A DNA stretch of 64,000 nucleotides, from positions 124,001 through 188,000 of the IMG/VR virus record IMGVR_UViG_3300042540_001822, one strand, 5' to 3'. The DNA is from a virus. Of this stretch, positions 1-7,993 are shown in pieces. Every line of letters begins with the position of its first letter. Within the stretch, counting starts at the first letter, position 1. A model generated the notes under the pieces. The model was not told the DNA's origin. It saw only the letters and a list, made by a program, of their open reading frames with translations, and did not search any database. A program made the position numbers and the translations under genes.

Positions 1-1126
1 TAGATAACGGCATTTTTATGCTTGGGTGGGATTGATAATTCTCCAATTTCCAGAAATCTGGTTTAAATTGTTCGATCTTTTGAGAAAATGGTATATCCAG
101 ATCCATCAAATAATGGTACTCGTCTTTCCCTAACATTTGTGGTAAAGAATAAGGCTTTCTTGTTAGCTGATCTTTAACCCCATCTATTTGATTCAAGTAA
201 ATGTGACAGTCTCCCATATTTGAAATGAGTTCATATGGTACCATACCAACCTCTTTAGCTATAATTGTTAATAATAGCCCATAAGATGCCAAATTAAAAG
301 GGGTCCCTAGTGGAACATCTTGACTTCTGGCATTGCACATTAAAGAGATTGCTCTGGTTGGGATATTAGATTTAGAAAGTTCAATGTGTATTTCATGCTC
401 GTTCATGTTTTCTGAATTTGAAGTGCAGTCAAAAAACTCTTCAAAGTAACTTAATCGTTCTTTAACGCTCAACTCTCTTGTATAAACTTGAAATCCATAA
501 TGACAAGGTGGAAGAGTCATCGAATCCAATTCACCTACATTCCAAGCTGAAACCATCAATCGTCTTGAGTCTGGGTTTGTTTTGAGTTCGTTGATTAGGT
601 TTTGGATTTGGTCTATTTTATTGTTTGGCCAAAATAAAGGTAGTTTATTTGGTCCAAAGTCATCTTGCCAACTTCTCCACTGCTTACCATAGATTGGACC
701 TAAATCACCCCACTTCTTAGCAAACTCATCATCTGTTTTAATTTTGTTGATAAATTCTTCTTTTGGATAAATTAGTTGTTTTTCTAATATCTGTATTGAT
801 ATCTCACTTCTGTCACCCTCAGTCCTGATAGCATGTTTATGTTTCTTTACATATGCTTTGTAACAATCACCATCCCAAATATGACAATCATTATCAACAA
901 GGTATTTAATATTTGTTTCTCCTCTTAAAAACCAAAGTAACTCAGTTACAATTGACTTCCAATGCATTTTTTTGGTTGTGAGTAATGGAAACCCCTCACT
1001 CATTTTATGACGGATTTGTCTACCAAATACTGAAATAGTACCAGTACCCGTTCTATCTTTCTTTTCCACTCCATTATCTAATATATCTTGGAGTAGTGAT
1101 TGATATTGTTTGTCTAAATTATTCAT
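1..1126 (-). CDS. thyA: Thymidylate synthase ThyA (3' end off the window)
   Basis: Methylates dUMP to dTMP using methylene-tetrahydrofolate. The reading frame starts with ATG at 1126 (MNNLDKQYQSLLQ) and runs off the left edge after HPSIKMPLS, which matches the usual last residues of ThyA, so only a few codons are missing. Visible family motifs in order are RTGTGT, ELLWFLRG, WGDLGPIYGKQWR, SRRLMVSAWN, the catalytic cysteine in LPPCHYGFQ, RSQDVPLGTPFN and GDCHIYLN. An extra stretch of about 40 residues lies between the catalytic Cys and the RSQD motif, as in some phage enzymes. The segment KEEFINKIKTDDEFAKKWG resembles a motif found in the small proteins downstream. Its start overlaps the 3' end of the gene at 1119. 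Confidence 0.95.
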   Translation of the reverse strand, partial: MNNLDKQYQSLLQDILDNGVEKKDRTGTGTISVFGRQIRHKMSEGFPLLTTKKMHWKSIVTELLWFLRGETNIKYLVDNDCHIWDGDCYKAYVKKHKHAIRTEGDRSEISIQILEKQLIYPKEEFINKIKTDDEFAKKWGDLGPIYGKQWRSWQDDFGPNKLPLFWPNNKIDQIQNLINELKTNPDSRRLMVSAWNVGELDSMTLPPCHYGFQVYTRELSVKERLSYFEEFFDCTSNSENMNEHEIHIELSKSNIPTRAISLMCNARSQDVPLGTPFNLASYGLLLTIIAKEVGMVPYELISNMGDCHIYLNQIDGVKDQLTRKPYSLPQMLGKDEYHYLMDLDIPFSQKIEQFKPDFWKLENYQSHPSIKMPLS

Positions 1127-1418
1127 CTGTCAATTCTTTAACGTATTCTTTTACAATGTAATCAGGTGCTGGTAAAATATCAAGTCGGTGTGCTATTTCT
1201 GTCAAACCAAATTCTTCATCTACCATCAATTCTTCTCTTAATGAATCTGCATCTTTCTTTGTTGGTTTATCCCAATACCCAACAAAGTGAAGTATGTTTA
1301 TCATATCACCTTCTTGGGTTGGATCAATAACTATCAATCCGTATTTAATGTCTTTTAGGTCTGGATCTTTATTCATAATCTTTGTTAAAGGAGGTATTGG
1401 TTTATCTAAATTATTCAT
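1119..1418 (-). CDS. Small conserved phage-type protein, 99 aa
   Basis: Function not recognised. The protein is acidic and soluble and shows the segment ILHFVGYWDKP followed by LREELMVDEEFGL, a pattern I associate with small phage proteins of unknown role. Its last codons overlap the start of thyA by 8 bases, so the two are probably translated together. Confidence 0.7.
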   Translation of the reverse strand: MNNLDKPIPPLTKIMNKDPDLKDIKYGLIVIDPTQEGDMINILHFVGYWDKPTKKDADSLREELMVDEEFGLTEIAHRLDILPAPDYIVKEYVKELTDE

Positions 1419-1420
1419 CT

Positions 1421-1639
1421 TTACCTAAATTTTTTTAATCTCTCTACAATATTATTATTGATCCCAGTACAAAAATCACGTTCAAATATATTCATTAGTG
1501 CTTGTTCAGCATCAACACCGCATTCATTTGTTGCCAATGCTATACATTCATCATCTGTCTTATTGTGCCAGAATGATAAATGTTTCAAAAACCAAGCACC
1601 GTCTTCTATTATTATTTTTCTTGGTCCTTCGTTATTCAT
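1421..1639 (-). CDS. Small hypothetical protein, 72 aa
   Basis: No family recognised. It starts MNNEGPRKIIIEDG, sharing the MNN opening common in this operon. It lies 2 bases from the next gene and overlaps the upstream gene by 8 bases, as expected for a tightly packed operon member. Confidence 0.6.
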   Translation of the reverse strand: MNNEGPRKIIIEDGAWFLKHLSFWHNKTDDECIALATNECGVDAEQALMNIFERDFCTGINNNIVERLKKFR

Positions 1640-1817
1640 AATGTTCTAATTGTTGTTCGTTAAAAATGTGTAATAATCCATATTCATCCATTTCGGCTAC
1701 TAATCTAATTTCACCTTTTATTGTTGTGAATACGGATACAATTGTGCAAGGAAATTTATATCCTTTCGGTTTCCACGCTTTGTCTCCTACTTTAAATTTT
1801 GTGTTATTCATTTTCAT
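1632..1817 (-). CDS. Small hypothetical protein, 61 aa (parent of a duplicated fragment)
   Basis: A short protein of about 60 residues beginning MKMNNTKFKVGDKAWK, which looks like a small beta-barrel domain (KVGDKAW...FPCTIVSV...EIRLVAEMDEYGLLHIF). Function unknown. The last third of this gene (1644-1719) is repeated almost exactly at 2772-2847, where it is no longer attached to an intact gene. An alternative ATG lies two codons downstream. Confidence 0.6.
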   Translation of the reverse strand: MKMNNTKFKVGDKAWKPKGYKFPCTIVSVFTTIKGEIRLVAEMDEYGLLHIFNEQQLEHYE

Positions 1818-2091
1818 ATTTGTTAATTGTATCTTCCATCTGGTGGAACATTTGTTTAATTCTCATCCCAAGTTCATATGGGTCGGCGTACTTAACCCCT
1901 TCTAGTGTTATTGTTTGGTTGGCTTTGAACCATTGTGGTATTTTAGACCATTTCTCTTGACCCCAAAGTCCTTTATATTTTTTATACCCCACATCATGCA
2001 TTGTAACCAAACAATCAAATTTGATTTCACATACTCGTTGTGTATTTGCAACAACTTCGGGTACAGGTGTTATTTCAATTTCTTTATTCAT
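1804..2091 (-). CDS. Small hypothetical protein, 95 aa
   Basis: No family recognised. The sequence is Trp- and Lys-rich (KKYKGLWGQEKWSKIPQWF) with a C-terminal helix (YELGMRIKQMFHQMEDTI). It starts at ATG 2091, which overlaps the TGA of the short upstream gene in an ATGA arrangement, suggesting translational coupling. Confidence 0.65.
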   Translation of the reverse strand: MNKEIEITPVPEVVANTQRVCEIKFDCLVTMHDVGYKKYKGLWGQEKWSKIPQWFKANQTITLEGVKYADPYELGMRIKQMFHQMEDTINKYENE

Positions 2092-2213
2092 AAACTTCTA
2101 TGTTCTAAATGTTTTTTCCAAATGGTTACTACCGCTTCTGTTATTGGGCCTTTTAGTTTTGACCAACGATTAATCCAGTGTTGAATTTCTTCTTTGTCAA
2201 TAAGTTTGTTCAT
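2088..2213 (-). CDS. Very small hypothetical protein, 41 aa
   Basis: A reading frame of 41 codons (MNKLIDKEEIQHW...HLEHRSL). It fills an otherwise unexplained gap and overlaps both neighbours by a few bases at its start and stop, which is the operon's normal spacing. The composition (WINRWSKLKG...TIWKKHLEH) suggests a basic helical peptide. Function unknown. Confidence 0.55.
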   Translation of the reverse strand: MNKLIDKEEIQHWINRWSKLKGPITEAVVTIWKKHLEHRSL

Positions 2214-2443
2214 CTTGGTAATTTGTTGTATTTATTTACGAACCAATCAATTCGAGTTATTCGCCACAAATAATAAAGAATAATCTTTTTCTTATTATTT
2301 GTCCATATTTTACTAGTCCCATTTTTATCCGAGAGGATTATATAAGGTGTCTCCACAACAATCCAAGGAGTATGAATAACTTTTCCTTTTACCTCTATGG
2401 TTTCTAACTTTAAGTCTATTGTTGGTATTTCTTCTTTACTCAT
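2210..2443 (-). CDS. Small hypothetical protein, 77 aa
   Basis: Begins MSKEEIPTIDLKLETIEVKG and ends in a basic, aromatic segment (LYYLWRITRIDWFVNKYNKLPR). No family recognised. The start MSKEEIPT resembles that of the protein at 3114-3356 (MSKEIPVKY). Confidence 0.6.
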   Translation of the reverse strand: MSKEEIPTIDLKLETIEVKGKVIHTPWIVVETPYIILSDKNGTSKIWTNNKKKIILYYLWRITRIDWFVNKYNKLPR

Positions 2444-2449
2444 AACTTT

Positions 2450-2767
2450 CTATTGTTTAGTTGGTAATATCGTTATTCTACATTCTATAAAATCTACCGA
2501 TTTATTTAGTCGATGATAAATGTTAATCTCTTTTATTGGAGTCCCATCATCCAAACTCAACTCTCTTTCCTCAATCCGTAATCCCCATGTTTCGGGGAAC
2601 TCAGAATCGGTTTTACATTTGTTGATAAACTCTTGTTTTTTTAATTGTCTGTAATTTTTTTTGCCATCTCCATCATCTAACCAATTTTCTTCGGGATGAT
2701 ATACCATTTTTTCTAAATAATTTTCATACGCCTCATCAATCATCTGATTCATTTTTTCGTTATTCAT
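2450..2767 (-). CDS. Early-region cassette family protein, 105 aa
   Basis: Member of a local paralogous family. The N-terminus MNNEKMNQMIDEAYENYL is followed by QEFINKCKTDSEFPETWGL and IEERELSL. The same blocks recur at 3349-3711, 5847-6155 and 6547-6933. The central block resembles the EFINKIKTDDEFAKKWG stretch of the nearby thymidylate synthase. Function unknown. The family looks like recently shuffled small phage accessory genes. Confidence 0.7.
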   Translation of the reverse strand: MNNEKMNQMIDEAYENYLEKMVYHPEENWLDDGDGKKNYRQLKKQEFINKCKTDSEFPETWGLRIEERELSLDDGTPIKEINIYHRLNKSVDFIECRITILPTKQ

Positions 2768-2771
2768 AACT

Positions 2772-2847
2772 TTCTAATTGTTGTTCGTTAAAAATGTGTA
2801 ACAATCCATATTCATCCATTTCGGCTACTAATCTAATTTCACCTTTT
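2772..2847 (-). pseudogene. Orphan copy of the 3' end of the 1632-1817 gene
   Basis: These 76 bases match 1644-1719 at all but about one position. Read in the old frame they encode the tail EIRLVAEMDEYGLLHIF and end with a stop overlapping the ATG of the 2450-2767 gene. No full gene precedes them; the stop of the 2839-3075 gene lies at the junction. This is a duplication remnant. A 19-codon peptide starting at the internal ATG is possible but unlikely to be a gene. Confidence 0.75.
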
Positions 2848-3075
2848 TTTCTTTTGAACGATATCAATATATTCTTTTAATATATTCGCAGCCCTCTGAC
2901 TCGGTTTTCCATTCTCAACCGTGAACAAATACTTCTCAAAGAAATACCTCAGCGCTTCCACGTCCGATAGTTTTGCACCTGGCAATGTTTCCTTGTTCGA
3001 TTCCATACATTCTCCTGTGCAAGATTCTCCACAACTGTAAAGACATCCTTGCGTTCCTGAATAACCTATTCCCAT
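2839..3075 (-). CDS. Small Cys-rich hypothetical protein, 78 aa
   Basis: The N-terminal part contains five cysteines in CLYSCGESCTGECME, which could bind a metal. The C-terminal half (ALRYFFEKYLF...ANILKEYIDIVQKKKR) looks helical and basic. No family recognised. The stop codon lies inside the duplicated block starting at 2772, so the current C-terminus may have been set by that recombination. Confidence 0.55.
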   Translation of the reverse strand: MGIGYSGTQGCLYSCGESCTGECMESNKETLPGAKLSDVEALRYFFEKYLFTVENGKPSQRAANILKEYIDIVQKKKR

Positions 3076-3113
3076 ACTTTATCCTTTATGTGTTTTTTGT
3101 TATACATAATCTT

Positions 3114-3356
3114 CTATTGTTTCGTTGTATTTCCAAAGTGTGATATGTCATAGGACATTTTCTCTGTTTCTTCAACAGTATTATCATCTTTTATTTTACC
3201 AATACTTCTAGATGACACCCAAACAGTTTGATTTTGAGTAAGTAGTTTATTCACTTTTTTTGATGACTCACCATCATTAAATTGAATGGTCTTTCCTTCG
3301 TCTGTCGTGTATCCGACAATTTCACCATTATATTTTACAGGGATTTCTTTACTCAT
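3114..3356 (-). CDS. Small hypothetical protein, 80 aa
   Basis: Begins MSKEIPVKYNGEIVGYTTDEGKT. Predicted mainly beta, soluble. The N-terminal half reads like a small tail- or DNA-associated beta domain, but no family is recognised. Confidence 0.6.
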   Translation of the reverse strand: MSKEIPVKYNGEIVGYTTDEGKTIQFNDGESSKKVNKLLTQNQTVWVSSRSIGKIKDDNTVEETEKMSYDISHFGNTTKQ

Positions 3357-3711
3357 AACTTTCTATTTTAGTTCCGTTGTATGTTATTGTGATTAGTTTG
3401 GTTGGGATGTTATCATTATTTAATTCTTCTTCAAGTTGTTTTCGTTTTATGTTTAAATAATATAAACCTCTAACATTGTGAGAATACTCAAATCGTTCTT
3501 CAAAACTCAACTCTCTTTCCTCAATCTTCAATCCCCATTTTTTTGAGAACTCAGAATCGGTTTTACATTTGTTTATGAACTCTTCTTTTGTTAATCTAAA
3601 TCCCAACTCTAACATTTTTTCTTTTGACATATTAGGTAAGATTCTGGCATCTTCAATTAAGTAATTCTCATACACCTCATCAATAATCTGATTGTATTTT
3701 TCGTTATTCAT
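3349..3711 (-). CDS. Early-region cassette family protein, 120 aa
   Basis: Paralogue of the protein at 2450-2767. It opens MNNEKYNQIIDEVYENYL and has the central block KEEFINKCKTDSEFSKKWGL plus KIEERELSFEER. It ends in the tail PTKLITITYNGTKIESYE that is shared with the next gene upstream. The tail codons merge with the start of the following cassette (TATGAATAACG), so gene borders in this region are themselves repeats. Function unknown. Confidence 0.7.
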   Translation of the reverse strand: MNNEKYNQIIDEVYENYLIEDARILPNMSKEKMLELGFRLTKEEFINKCKTDSEFSKKWGLKIEERELSFEERFEYSHNVRGLYYLNIKRKQLEEELNNDNIPTKLITITYNGTKIESYE

Positions 3712-4156
3712 ACCTTTCTATTTTAGTTCCGTTGTATGTTATTGTGATTAGTTTGGTTGGGATATTATGTTCATCACATAATTTGTTACAATAATCAAAC
3801 TCGGTCATATTAGGAGTTAAACCCGCCATCAACCATCTTTCCATCATGTCCAATTCTCTTTCCTCAATCTTTAATCCACCACCCACTTTAAAAAATGAAC
3901 GATTTGTAAGTTGAGTAAATCTTTGTTTACCATCTTTATCTGAAAATTTCACCATATACACTTTGTTTTCATCACGTTCATTTTCAGTTGATGGTACAAC
4001 ATATCTTATTTCACCAATTTCACCTTTGTCAATAGAATATCCATATTCACCATCATCTTCATTCTTTTCAATATCATATTTTAGTTCTACCAAATCACCT
4101 TTTAAGTAGTTCTCATACGCCTCATCAATAATTTGATTCATTTTTTCGTTATTCAT
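3704..4156 (-). CDS. Early-region cassette family protein, 150 aa
   Basis: Keeps the family N-terminus (MNNEKMNQIIDEAYENYL), the GLKIEEREL segment and the tail PTKLITITYNGTKIERYE, but the EEFINKCKTDSEF block is replaced. A different, beta-rich middle takes its place (EIRYVVPSTENERDENKVYMV...RFTQLTNRSFF). Residues from WLMAGLTPNMTEFDYCNKL to the tail are nearly identical to the protein at 6547-6933. This mosaic points to module swapping. Function unknown. Confidence 0.7.
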   Translation of the reverse strand: MNNEKMNQIIDEAYENYLKGDLVELKYDIEKNEDDGEYGYSIDKGEIGEIRYVVPSTENERDENKVYMVKFSDKDGKQRFTQLTNRSFFKVGGGLKIEERELDMMERWLMAGLTPNMTEFDYCNKLCDEHNIPTKLITITYNGTKIERYE

Positions 4157-4484
4157 GTATCCTTTTTAGTTTTTCATATTCAGGTCGAATACATTCAAAA
4201 ATTATTTCATCTGCCACCATCTGTGCTAACTGAGGAGAGCCTCCCATAGCATTCCAACCCATATCTTCGGCTATGGAATTTCTGAGAAAAAGTTTGACTG
4301 GCTTCATGTCTACACTAGGTATTTTAATTTCAACATCACATCCCAATGCACCTGCTGGTGCATCCTCGGAAGGAGCTAATCGATAGGCTTCACTGACAAT
4401 TTGAACATCGGTTCCTCCAAATGATCTTTTCATAAATTCAACTGCTATTGGAATTGCAGGAGGAACTTCTTTAATGTTTTCCAT
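4149..4484 (-). CDS. Hypothetical protein, 111 aa
   Basis: No family recognised. Contains EFMKRSFGGTDVQIVSEAYRLAPS and a C-terminal helical part. Base composition is somewhat less AT-rich than the cassette genes around it. Overlaps the upstream gene by 14 bases. Confidence 0.6.
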   Translation of the reverse strand: MENIKEVPPAIPIAVEFMKRSFGGTDVQIVSEAYRLAPSEDAPAGALGCDVEIKIPSVDMKPVKLFLRNSIAEDMGWNAMGGSPQLAQMVADEIIFECIRPEYEKLKRIHE

Positions 4485-4725
4485 TTTCTTTTATTAGTTT
4501 GTATAGAATAGATCTATCAATATGTTTAGATAGACAAGCTGCATTTATGTCTGGGTATTTTTCCTGAACGCCTTCATTTAGACAAAATTGGTAGCTCTCT
4601 TTATCGAATTGCGCCAATTCTTCATCTGTCATTTTATTCATCCATTCTTCATTGAATTCGTTTCTGATGATTGGTCTTTGCAGCAATTCTTGTATTGTTA
4701 TTGAATAATTGTTATTCTGTTCCAT
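4471..4725 (-). CDS. Small hypothetical protein, 84 aa
   Basis: Begins MEQNNNYSITIQELLQRPI and ends HIDRSILYKLIKENGKH. Predicted mostly helical. The C-terminal half (DINAACLSKHIDRSILYKLIKENG) resembles a helix-turn-helix in spacing, but this is only a suggestion. It overlaps both neighbours by 14 bases. Confidence 0.6.
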   Translation of the reverse strand: MEQNNNYSITIQELLQRPIIRNEFNEEWMNKMTDEELAQFDKESYQFCLNEGVQEKYPDINAACLSKHIDRSILYKLIKENGKH

Positions 4726-5275
4726 ATTCTCCTTTTACGATTCTACCTCGATCGATGTCGAGTTGAATCTCATTAGTGATAAAGTCGATCTCTTTTTGGA
4801 TCTCAGCTTCAACGTCCATTCCTTCTCGAAGTCGAAGCATTCCCGGATAGAAGAGAAATCCCTTCATAATCTTGTCGTTGACTGCTAGACGTTCTCCTCG
4901 GCTCATTTCCACTCGGTAACCAGGAAATCTTTCCTGTAGGCCTTTGAGGATCCGCCAGAAAGGACGACATTTCTCACCCAGTGCATTGTACTGTTCGGGG
5001 TCTTGAGAGGCAAACACCATTCCGCCGGATTCGTTGACGATGAAGTAACCTTGTCCGAATGAGTGTCCGTAAGATCCGTAGAGGTGAACTGATTCGTAAG
5101 AATGCACACTAATTCTTCCGCTTTCGTACTCGGTAACATGGTCTCCCATGTGGTTTCGATATTTACGTTTGATGGGTTGAGGTTCCATCGAAGGCTGAAA
5201 GCCTCGAATTTGATCTGCGATGGTGGTAGCCGCTACTTGTTTGACTATCGGGAATTTCAAGTTTTCGAATGACAT
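4712..5275 (-). CDS. Hypothetical protein, 187 aa
   Basis: No family recognised. Rich in Tyr, Ser and Gly in the middle (SVHSYESVHLYGSYGHSFGQGYF), with a helical C-terminus (AEIQKEIDFITNEIQLDIDRG). Codon use is visibly richer in G and C than in the flanking cassette genes, which may mean a different origin. Confidence 0.65.
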   Translation of the reverse strand: MSFENLKFPIVKQVAATTIADQIRGFQPSMEPQPIKRKYRNHMGDHVTEYESGRISVHSYESVHLYGSYGHSFGQGYFIVNESGGMVFASQDPEQYNALGEKCRPFWRILKGLQERFPGYRVEMSRGERLAVNDKIMKGFLFYPGMLRLREGMDVEAEIQKEIDFITNEIQLDIDRGRIVKGEYGTE

Positions 5276-5332
5276 TTTTAGTATGTTTTGAAAGGAGGTT
5301 TTGGCATGTTTTTCATTCTAATTAAATGGTGC

Positions 5333-5476
5333 TTATAGTTTCAGTTTTTTGATAAATTCTTCGCCAATTTCGGGGTTAAACAAAAGAGAAACCAAAATCA
5401 CCCCCGTGAAGATTATAAAAAACAGTGCAAACAAGGACGAGAGGAAGATGAAAATAAAATTAAGCAGGCTACTCAT
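5333..5476 (-). CDS. Very small membrane protein, 47 aa
   Basis: Frame MSSLLNFIFIFLSSLFALFF followed by IIFTGVILVSLLF and a charged tail PEIGEEFIKKLKL. One or two hydrophobic segments cover most of the length, so it is probably an inner-membrane peptide. It fills the gap between 5276 and 5512 (5276-5332 holds nothing else I can support). Function unknown. Confidence 0.5.
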   Translation of the reverse strand: MSSLLNFIFIFLSSLFALFFIIFTGVILVSLLFNPEIGEEFIKKLKL

Positions 5477-5520
5477 AGATTTCTATTGTTCCGTTTTTAT
5501 ATGTTATTGTGATTAGTTTG
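5471..5520 (-). pseudogene. Orphan copy of the shared C-terminal tail
   Basis: Read in the correct frame, these bases encode TKLITITYKNGTIEIYE plus a stop. This is a variant of the tail PTKLITITYNGTKIESYE that ends the proteins at 3349-3711 and 3704-4156. The gene at 5513-5854 stops in another frame just before it, so either that gene acquired a frameshift or a cassette was inserted upstream of the tail. Confidence 0.6.
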
Positions 5521-5854
5521 GTATTAATCCAAATCTAAAATAAGGTTTACCATAAGTTGCATTTGTAACTATAATCCCTTCAGATTCATTTATTTCTCTC
5601 ACATCAGATTCAGTTAATTCACTTCTGCATCGTAAGGGGATGAAGATATTGTTATCAACAGTTAATTCTAGATTCCCATTACCATCATCAACTAATTCAA
5701 GTGCATCTGGTTGGTATTTGCCACCAACAAGACATTTTCGTGTTTTTGACCAAATAACAAGAGATGGTGATTCTGTTGCTATTATTTTGGTTTGGTAAAC
5801 ACCTTTATTGATAAACCTAGTTACCGTTTCTTGTATTGTTTCTTCTTTATTCAT
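5513..5854 (-). CDS. Hypothetical protein, 113 aa
   Basis: Begins MNKEETIQETVTRFINKGVYQTK and appears beta-rich with the segment LELVDDGNGNLELTVDNNIFI. No family recognised. Its 3' end abuts the orphan tail at 5471-5520 in a different frame, so the C-terminus may be shortened compared with its ancestor. Confidence 0.6.
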   Translation of the reverse strand: MNKEETIQETVTRFINKGVYQTKIIATESPSLVIWSKTRKCLVGGKYQPDALELVDDGNGNLELTVDNNIFIPLRCRSELTESDVREINESEGIIVTNATYGKPYFRFGLIPN

Positions 5855-6155
5855 AAACTTCTATTATTTCGTTTTTATAAACAACAATCAATTTATTTTT
5901 TCTTTTTGATGTTGTAATTATAACATCACCAAAATCTTCTGTATGTGGAATCAAGTCGTAAGTTTCTTTTATTAACAATCCCCACCTTTCAGAGAACTCT
6001 GAATCGGTTTTACATTTGTTTATGAAATCTTGTTTTGTTAGCGTGGGTAATTTAATTGAAGTTGGGCCAAATCCATCATATTGAGAGGTTTTAATACTAT
6101 CCCAATATCTCTCATACACCTCATCAATCATCTGATTGATTTTTTCGTTATTCAT
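5847..6155 (-). CDS. Early-region cassette family protein, 102 aa
   Basis: Starts MNNEKINQMIDEVYERYW and contains TKQDFINKCKTDSEFSERWGLLI, the family's central block, but then diverges (KETYDLIPHTEDFGDVIITTSKRK). It ends with NEIIEVYE, a relative of the common tail. Function unknown. Confidence 0.7.
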   Translation of the reverse strand: MNNEKINQMIDEVYERYWDSIKTSQYDGFGPTSIKLPTLTKQDFINKCKTDSEFSERWGLLIKETYDLIPHTEDFGDVIITTSKRKNKLIVVYKNEIIEVYE

Positions 6156-6158
6156 GTC

Positions 6159-6560
6159 TTAATATTTGTAATAATTACCATCGTTCTCCTTATCAGTTAA
6201 AAAATAAACTTTAAATCCTTTCAGTACTGACATTGCTCTGTTCATACAGGTTTCAATAGAATCAAATTCACCCCAATTTTCAACTCTTAAAGAAAGTTCT
6301 TCATACGTCCTTAAAGATATGGGAGATGTGGTAGTTAATTTATATTTTTTATTGATAGGTGTAATAGTAAAACTTAATGGAAATTTGGAGTTATTAATCT
6401 TTCCAATAATGTATTCCTTATTTTCCATATTTAAGTGGGTTAAATCTTGACTTTCAGATTCAAAAGATATTAGACCTACTGTCGAATACCCGTTTGATGT
6501 AAATGGATTTGATAAACCTCTACTTTCAATATAATGTTTTTTCCAATTAATTATCAACAT
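6159..6560 (-). CDS. Hypothetical protein, 133 aa
   Basis: No family recognised. Soluble, mixed alpha/beta, with a C-terminal segment ETCMNRAMSVLKGFKVYFLTDKEN. It sits between two cassette family members. ATG is at 6560, with the upstream gene overlapping by 14 bases. Confidence 0.6.
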   Translation of the reverse strand: MLIINWKKHYIESRGLSNPFTSNGYSTVGLISFESESQDLTHLNMENKEYIIGKINNSKFPLSFTITPINKKYKLTTTSPISLRTYEELSLRVENWGEFDSIETCMNRAMSVLKGFKVYFLTDKENDGNYYKY

Positions 6561-6933
6561 AACTTTCTACTATTTCGTTGTTATATGTTATTGTGATTAG
6601 TTTGGTTGGTACATTATGTTCATCACATAATTTGTTGCAATAATCAAACTCGGTCATATTAGGAGTTAAATCAGCCATTTTCCATCTTTCTTCCATAAAT
6701 AACTCTCTTTCTTCAATCTTTAGTCCCCACATTTCAGAGAACTCTGAATCGGTTTTACATTTGTTGATAAACTCTTCTTTTGTTAAGAGATTTATAAGAG
6801 CAACTCTAACTTTTTTTCCTTGTGAACGAAGTCTTTCGACTTCTTTCTTTTGAATGTCTCGTTGCGTCTCAATGTGCTTTTTATATTTCTCATACGCCTC
6901 ATCAATCATCTGATTCATTTTTTCGTTATTCAT
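6547..6933 (-). CDS. Early-region cassette family protein, 128 aa
   Basis: Paralogue with MNNEKMNQMIDEAYEKYKKHIE, the central block KEEFINKCKTDSEFSEMWGL, KIEERELFMEER and the tail PTKLITITYNNEIVESY. The start at ATG 6933 is preferred over a GTG at 6948 because MNNEKMN is the family's start and the ATG overlaps the upstream stop. Its C-terminal third nearly copies the protein at 3704-4156. Confidence 0.7.
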   Translation of the reverse strand: MNNEKMNQMIDEAYEKYKKHIETQRDIQKKEVERLRSQGKKVRVALINLLTKEEFINKCKTDSEFSEMWGLKIEERELFMEERWKMADLTPNMTEFDYCNKLCDEHNVPTKLITITYNNEIVESYVDN

Positions 6934-7687
6934 TATCTTTTTTTTCACGTCTAAACCAATTAATCATTCCATCATAAAAAACACTACCATGATTTATTGA
7001 ACCATAATCTTTGTGTTCTGCAAAATGTTCAGCATCCAACAAATCATCTTCGTTTTGTGTTGAGTTTGGTGGTTCTATATTTGATTTTCTTTTTTCTAAC
7101 TCATCCCACCATTCATCCGATGTCATATAACTCAAATCGGGATTAATCCTAATTTCTCCGGGTTCATACCCTAGTAAGATTGTTGCGGGTAATCCATAAT
7201 ACCATATTTTTCGCCCAATCTCTTCTTTCGGATTTAGAAAATTAAAAGGATGTTCTGATATTTTGCTTATCACATGCTGTGCTTCTGCTAATGACCCACC
7301 TAAATCTCCCCAATGAAATTTATAAACTTCCTTACCATTTGCTTTAATGGTGCATATCCCACCATTTCTAATGCTCCATTCATCCCACTTATATTTGGTT
7401 GAATTAAATTGTGCATAATTTACTTCCCAACAAACTCTATGAACCCCTTTATCAATGTATGGGATAAGCTCTCTTATAGTTGGTACTTCATCATCATTAT
7501 CCGAATGATAAACTGAATAGTCCAACCACCAAGTATCAGGACACCCATTCCATTTACCTAAATTGTGTTCATATCCTTCAATTGAATAAACTGGATAAAG
7601 TTTTTCTCTTATTAGAATATCAAATATTTTACGAGGTTTTCCAAATTTTTCGGTGGCCTGTTGTAATGTGTAATTTTGTTGTTCCAT
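6926..7687 (-). CDS. Hypothetical protein, 253 aa
   Basis: Function not recognised. The N-terminus reads like a short helical domain (MEQQNYTLQQATEKFGKPRK) followed by a long Trp-rich region (GKWNGCPDTWWLDYSVY, EVNYAQFNSTKYKWDEW). The C-terminus is acidic then basic (HGSVFYDGMINWFRREKKDNE). No clear domain boundaries or signal peptide. Confidence 0.65.
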   Translation of the reverse strand: MEQQNYTLQQATEKFGKPRKIFDILIREKLYPVYSIEGYEHNLGKWNGCPDTWWLDYSVYHSDNDDEVPTIRELIPYIDKGVHRVCWEVNYAQFNSTKYKWDEWSIRNGGICTIKANGKEVYKFHWGDLGGSLAEAQHVISKISEHPFNFLNPKEEIGRKIWYYGLPATILLGYEPGEIRINPDLSYMTSDEWWDELEKRKSNIEPPNSTQNEDDLLDAEHFAEHKDYGSINHGSVFYDGMINWFRREKKDNE

Positions 7688-7690
7688 AAC

Positions 7691-7993
7691 TTATTTTTCA
7701 AATTTTTTTAATTCATCGTATAAATCTTGATTTAACTCTTTGAGTTTATTTCCCAGTTCTAAAAGAGTGTGTTCGCTCCAATATCCTTTTCCATCTTCGG
7801 GTTCAAAATAGTAAAATCCATCAACGTCAGGAACAAAATAACCTATCAATTTTCCACCATGTTTCTTGGTGGTGATTTTAAAACTATTGTTTGATAGTTC
7901 GTAGTTTAACATTGAGTTTGTAGCTTTGTAAAGTACATGTCCATTAGGATAACTGGAGTAAAATTCTATCTTCTTTTTTAAAACATTCCCCAT
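7691..7993 (-). CDS. Hypothetical protein, 100 aa
   Basis: Begins MGNVLKKKIEFYSSYPNGHVLY. Beta-rich N-terminal part and helical C-terminus (LLELGNKLKELNQDLYDELKKFEK). The first 50 bases overlap the 3' end of the upstream gene in another frame; a later start is possible but no better in-frame ATG is close by. Confidence 0.55.
   Translation of the reverse strand: MGNVLKKKIEFYSSYPNGHVLYKATNSMLNYELSNNSFKITTKKHGGKLIGYFVPDVDGFYYFEPEDGKGYWSEHTLLELGNKLKELNQDLYDELKKFEK

Noticed and set aside
5291-5335. AAAGGAGG plus ATG giving a 10-codon plus-strand peptide
   Set aside because: It resembles a Shine-Dalgarno site, but hosts of this type do not rely on them and no gene follows on that strand.
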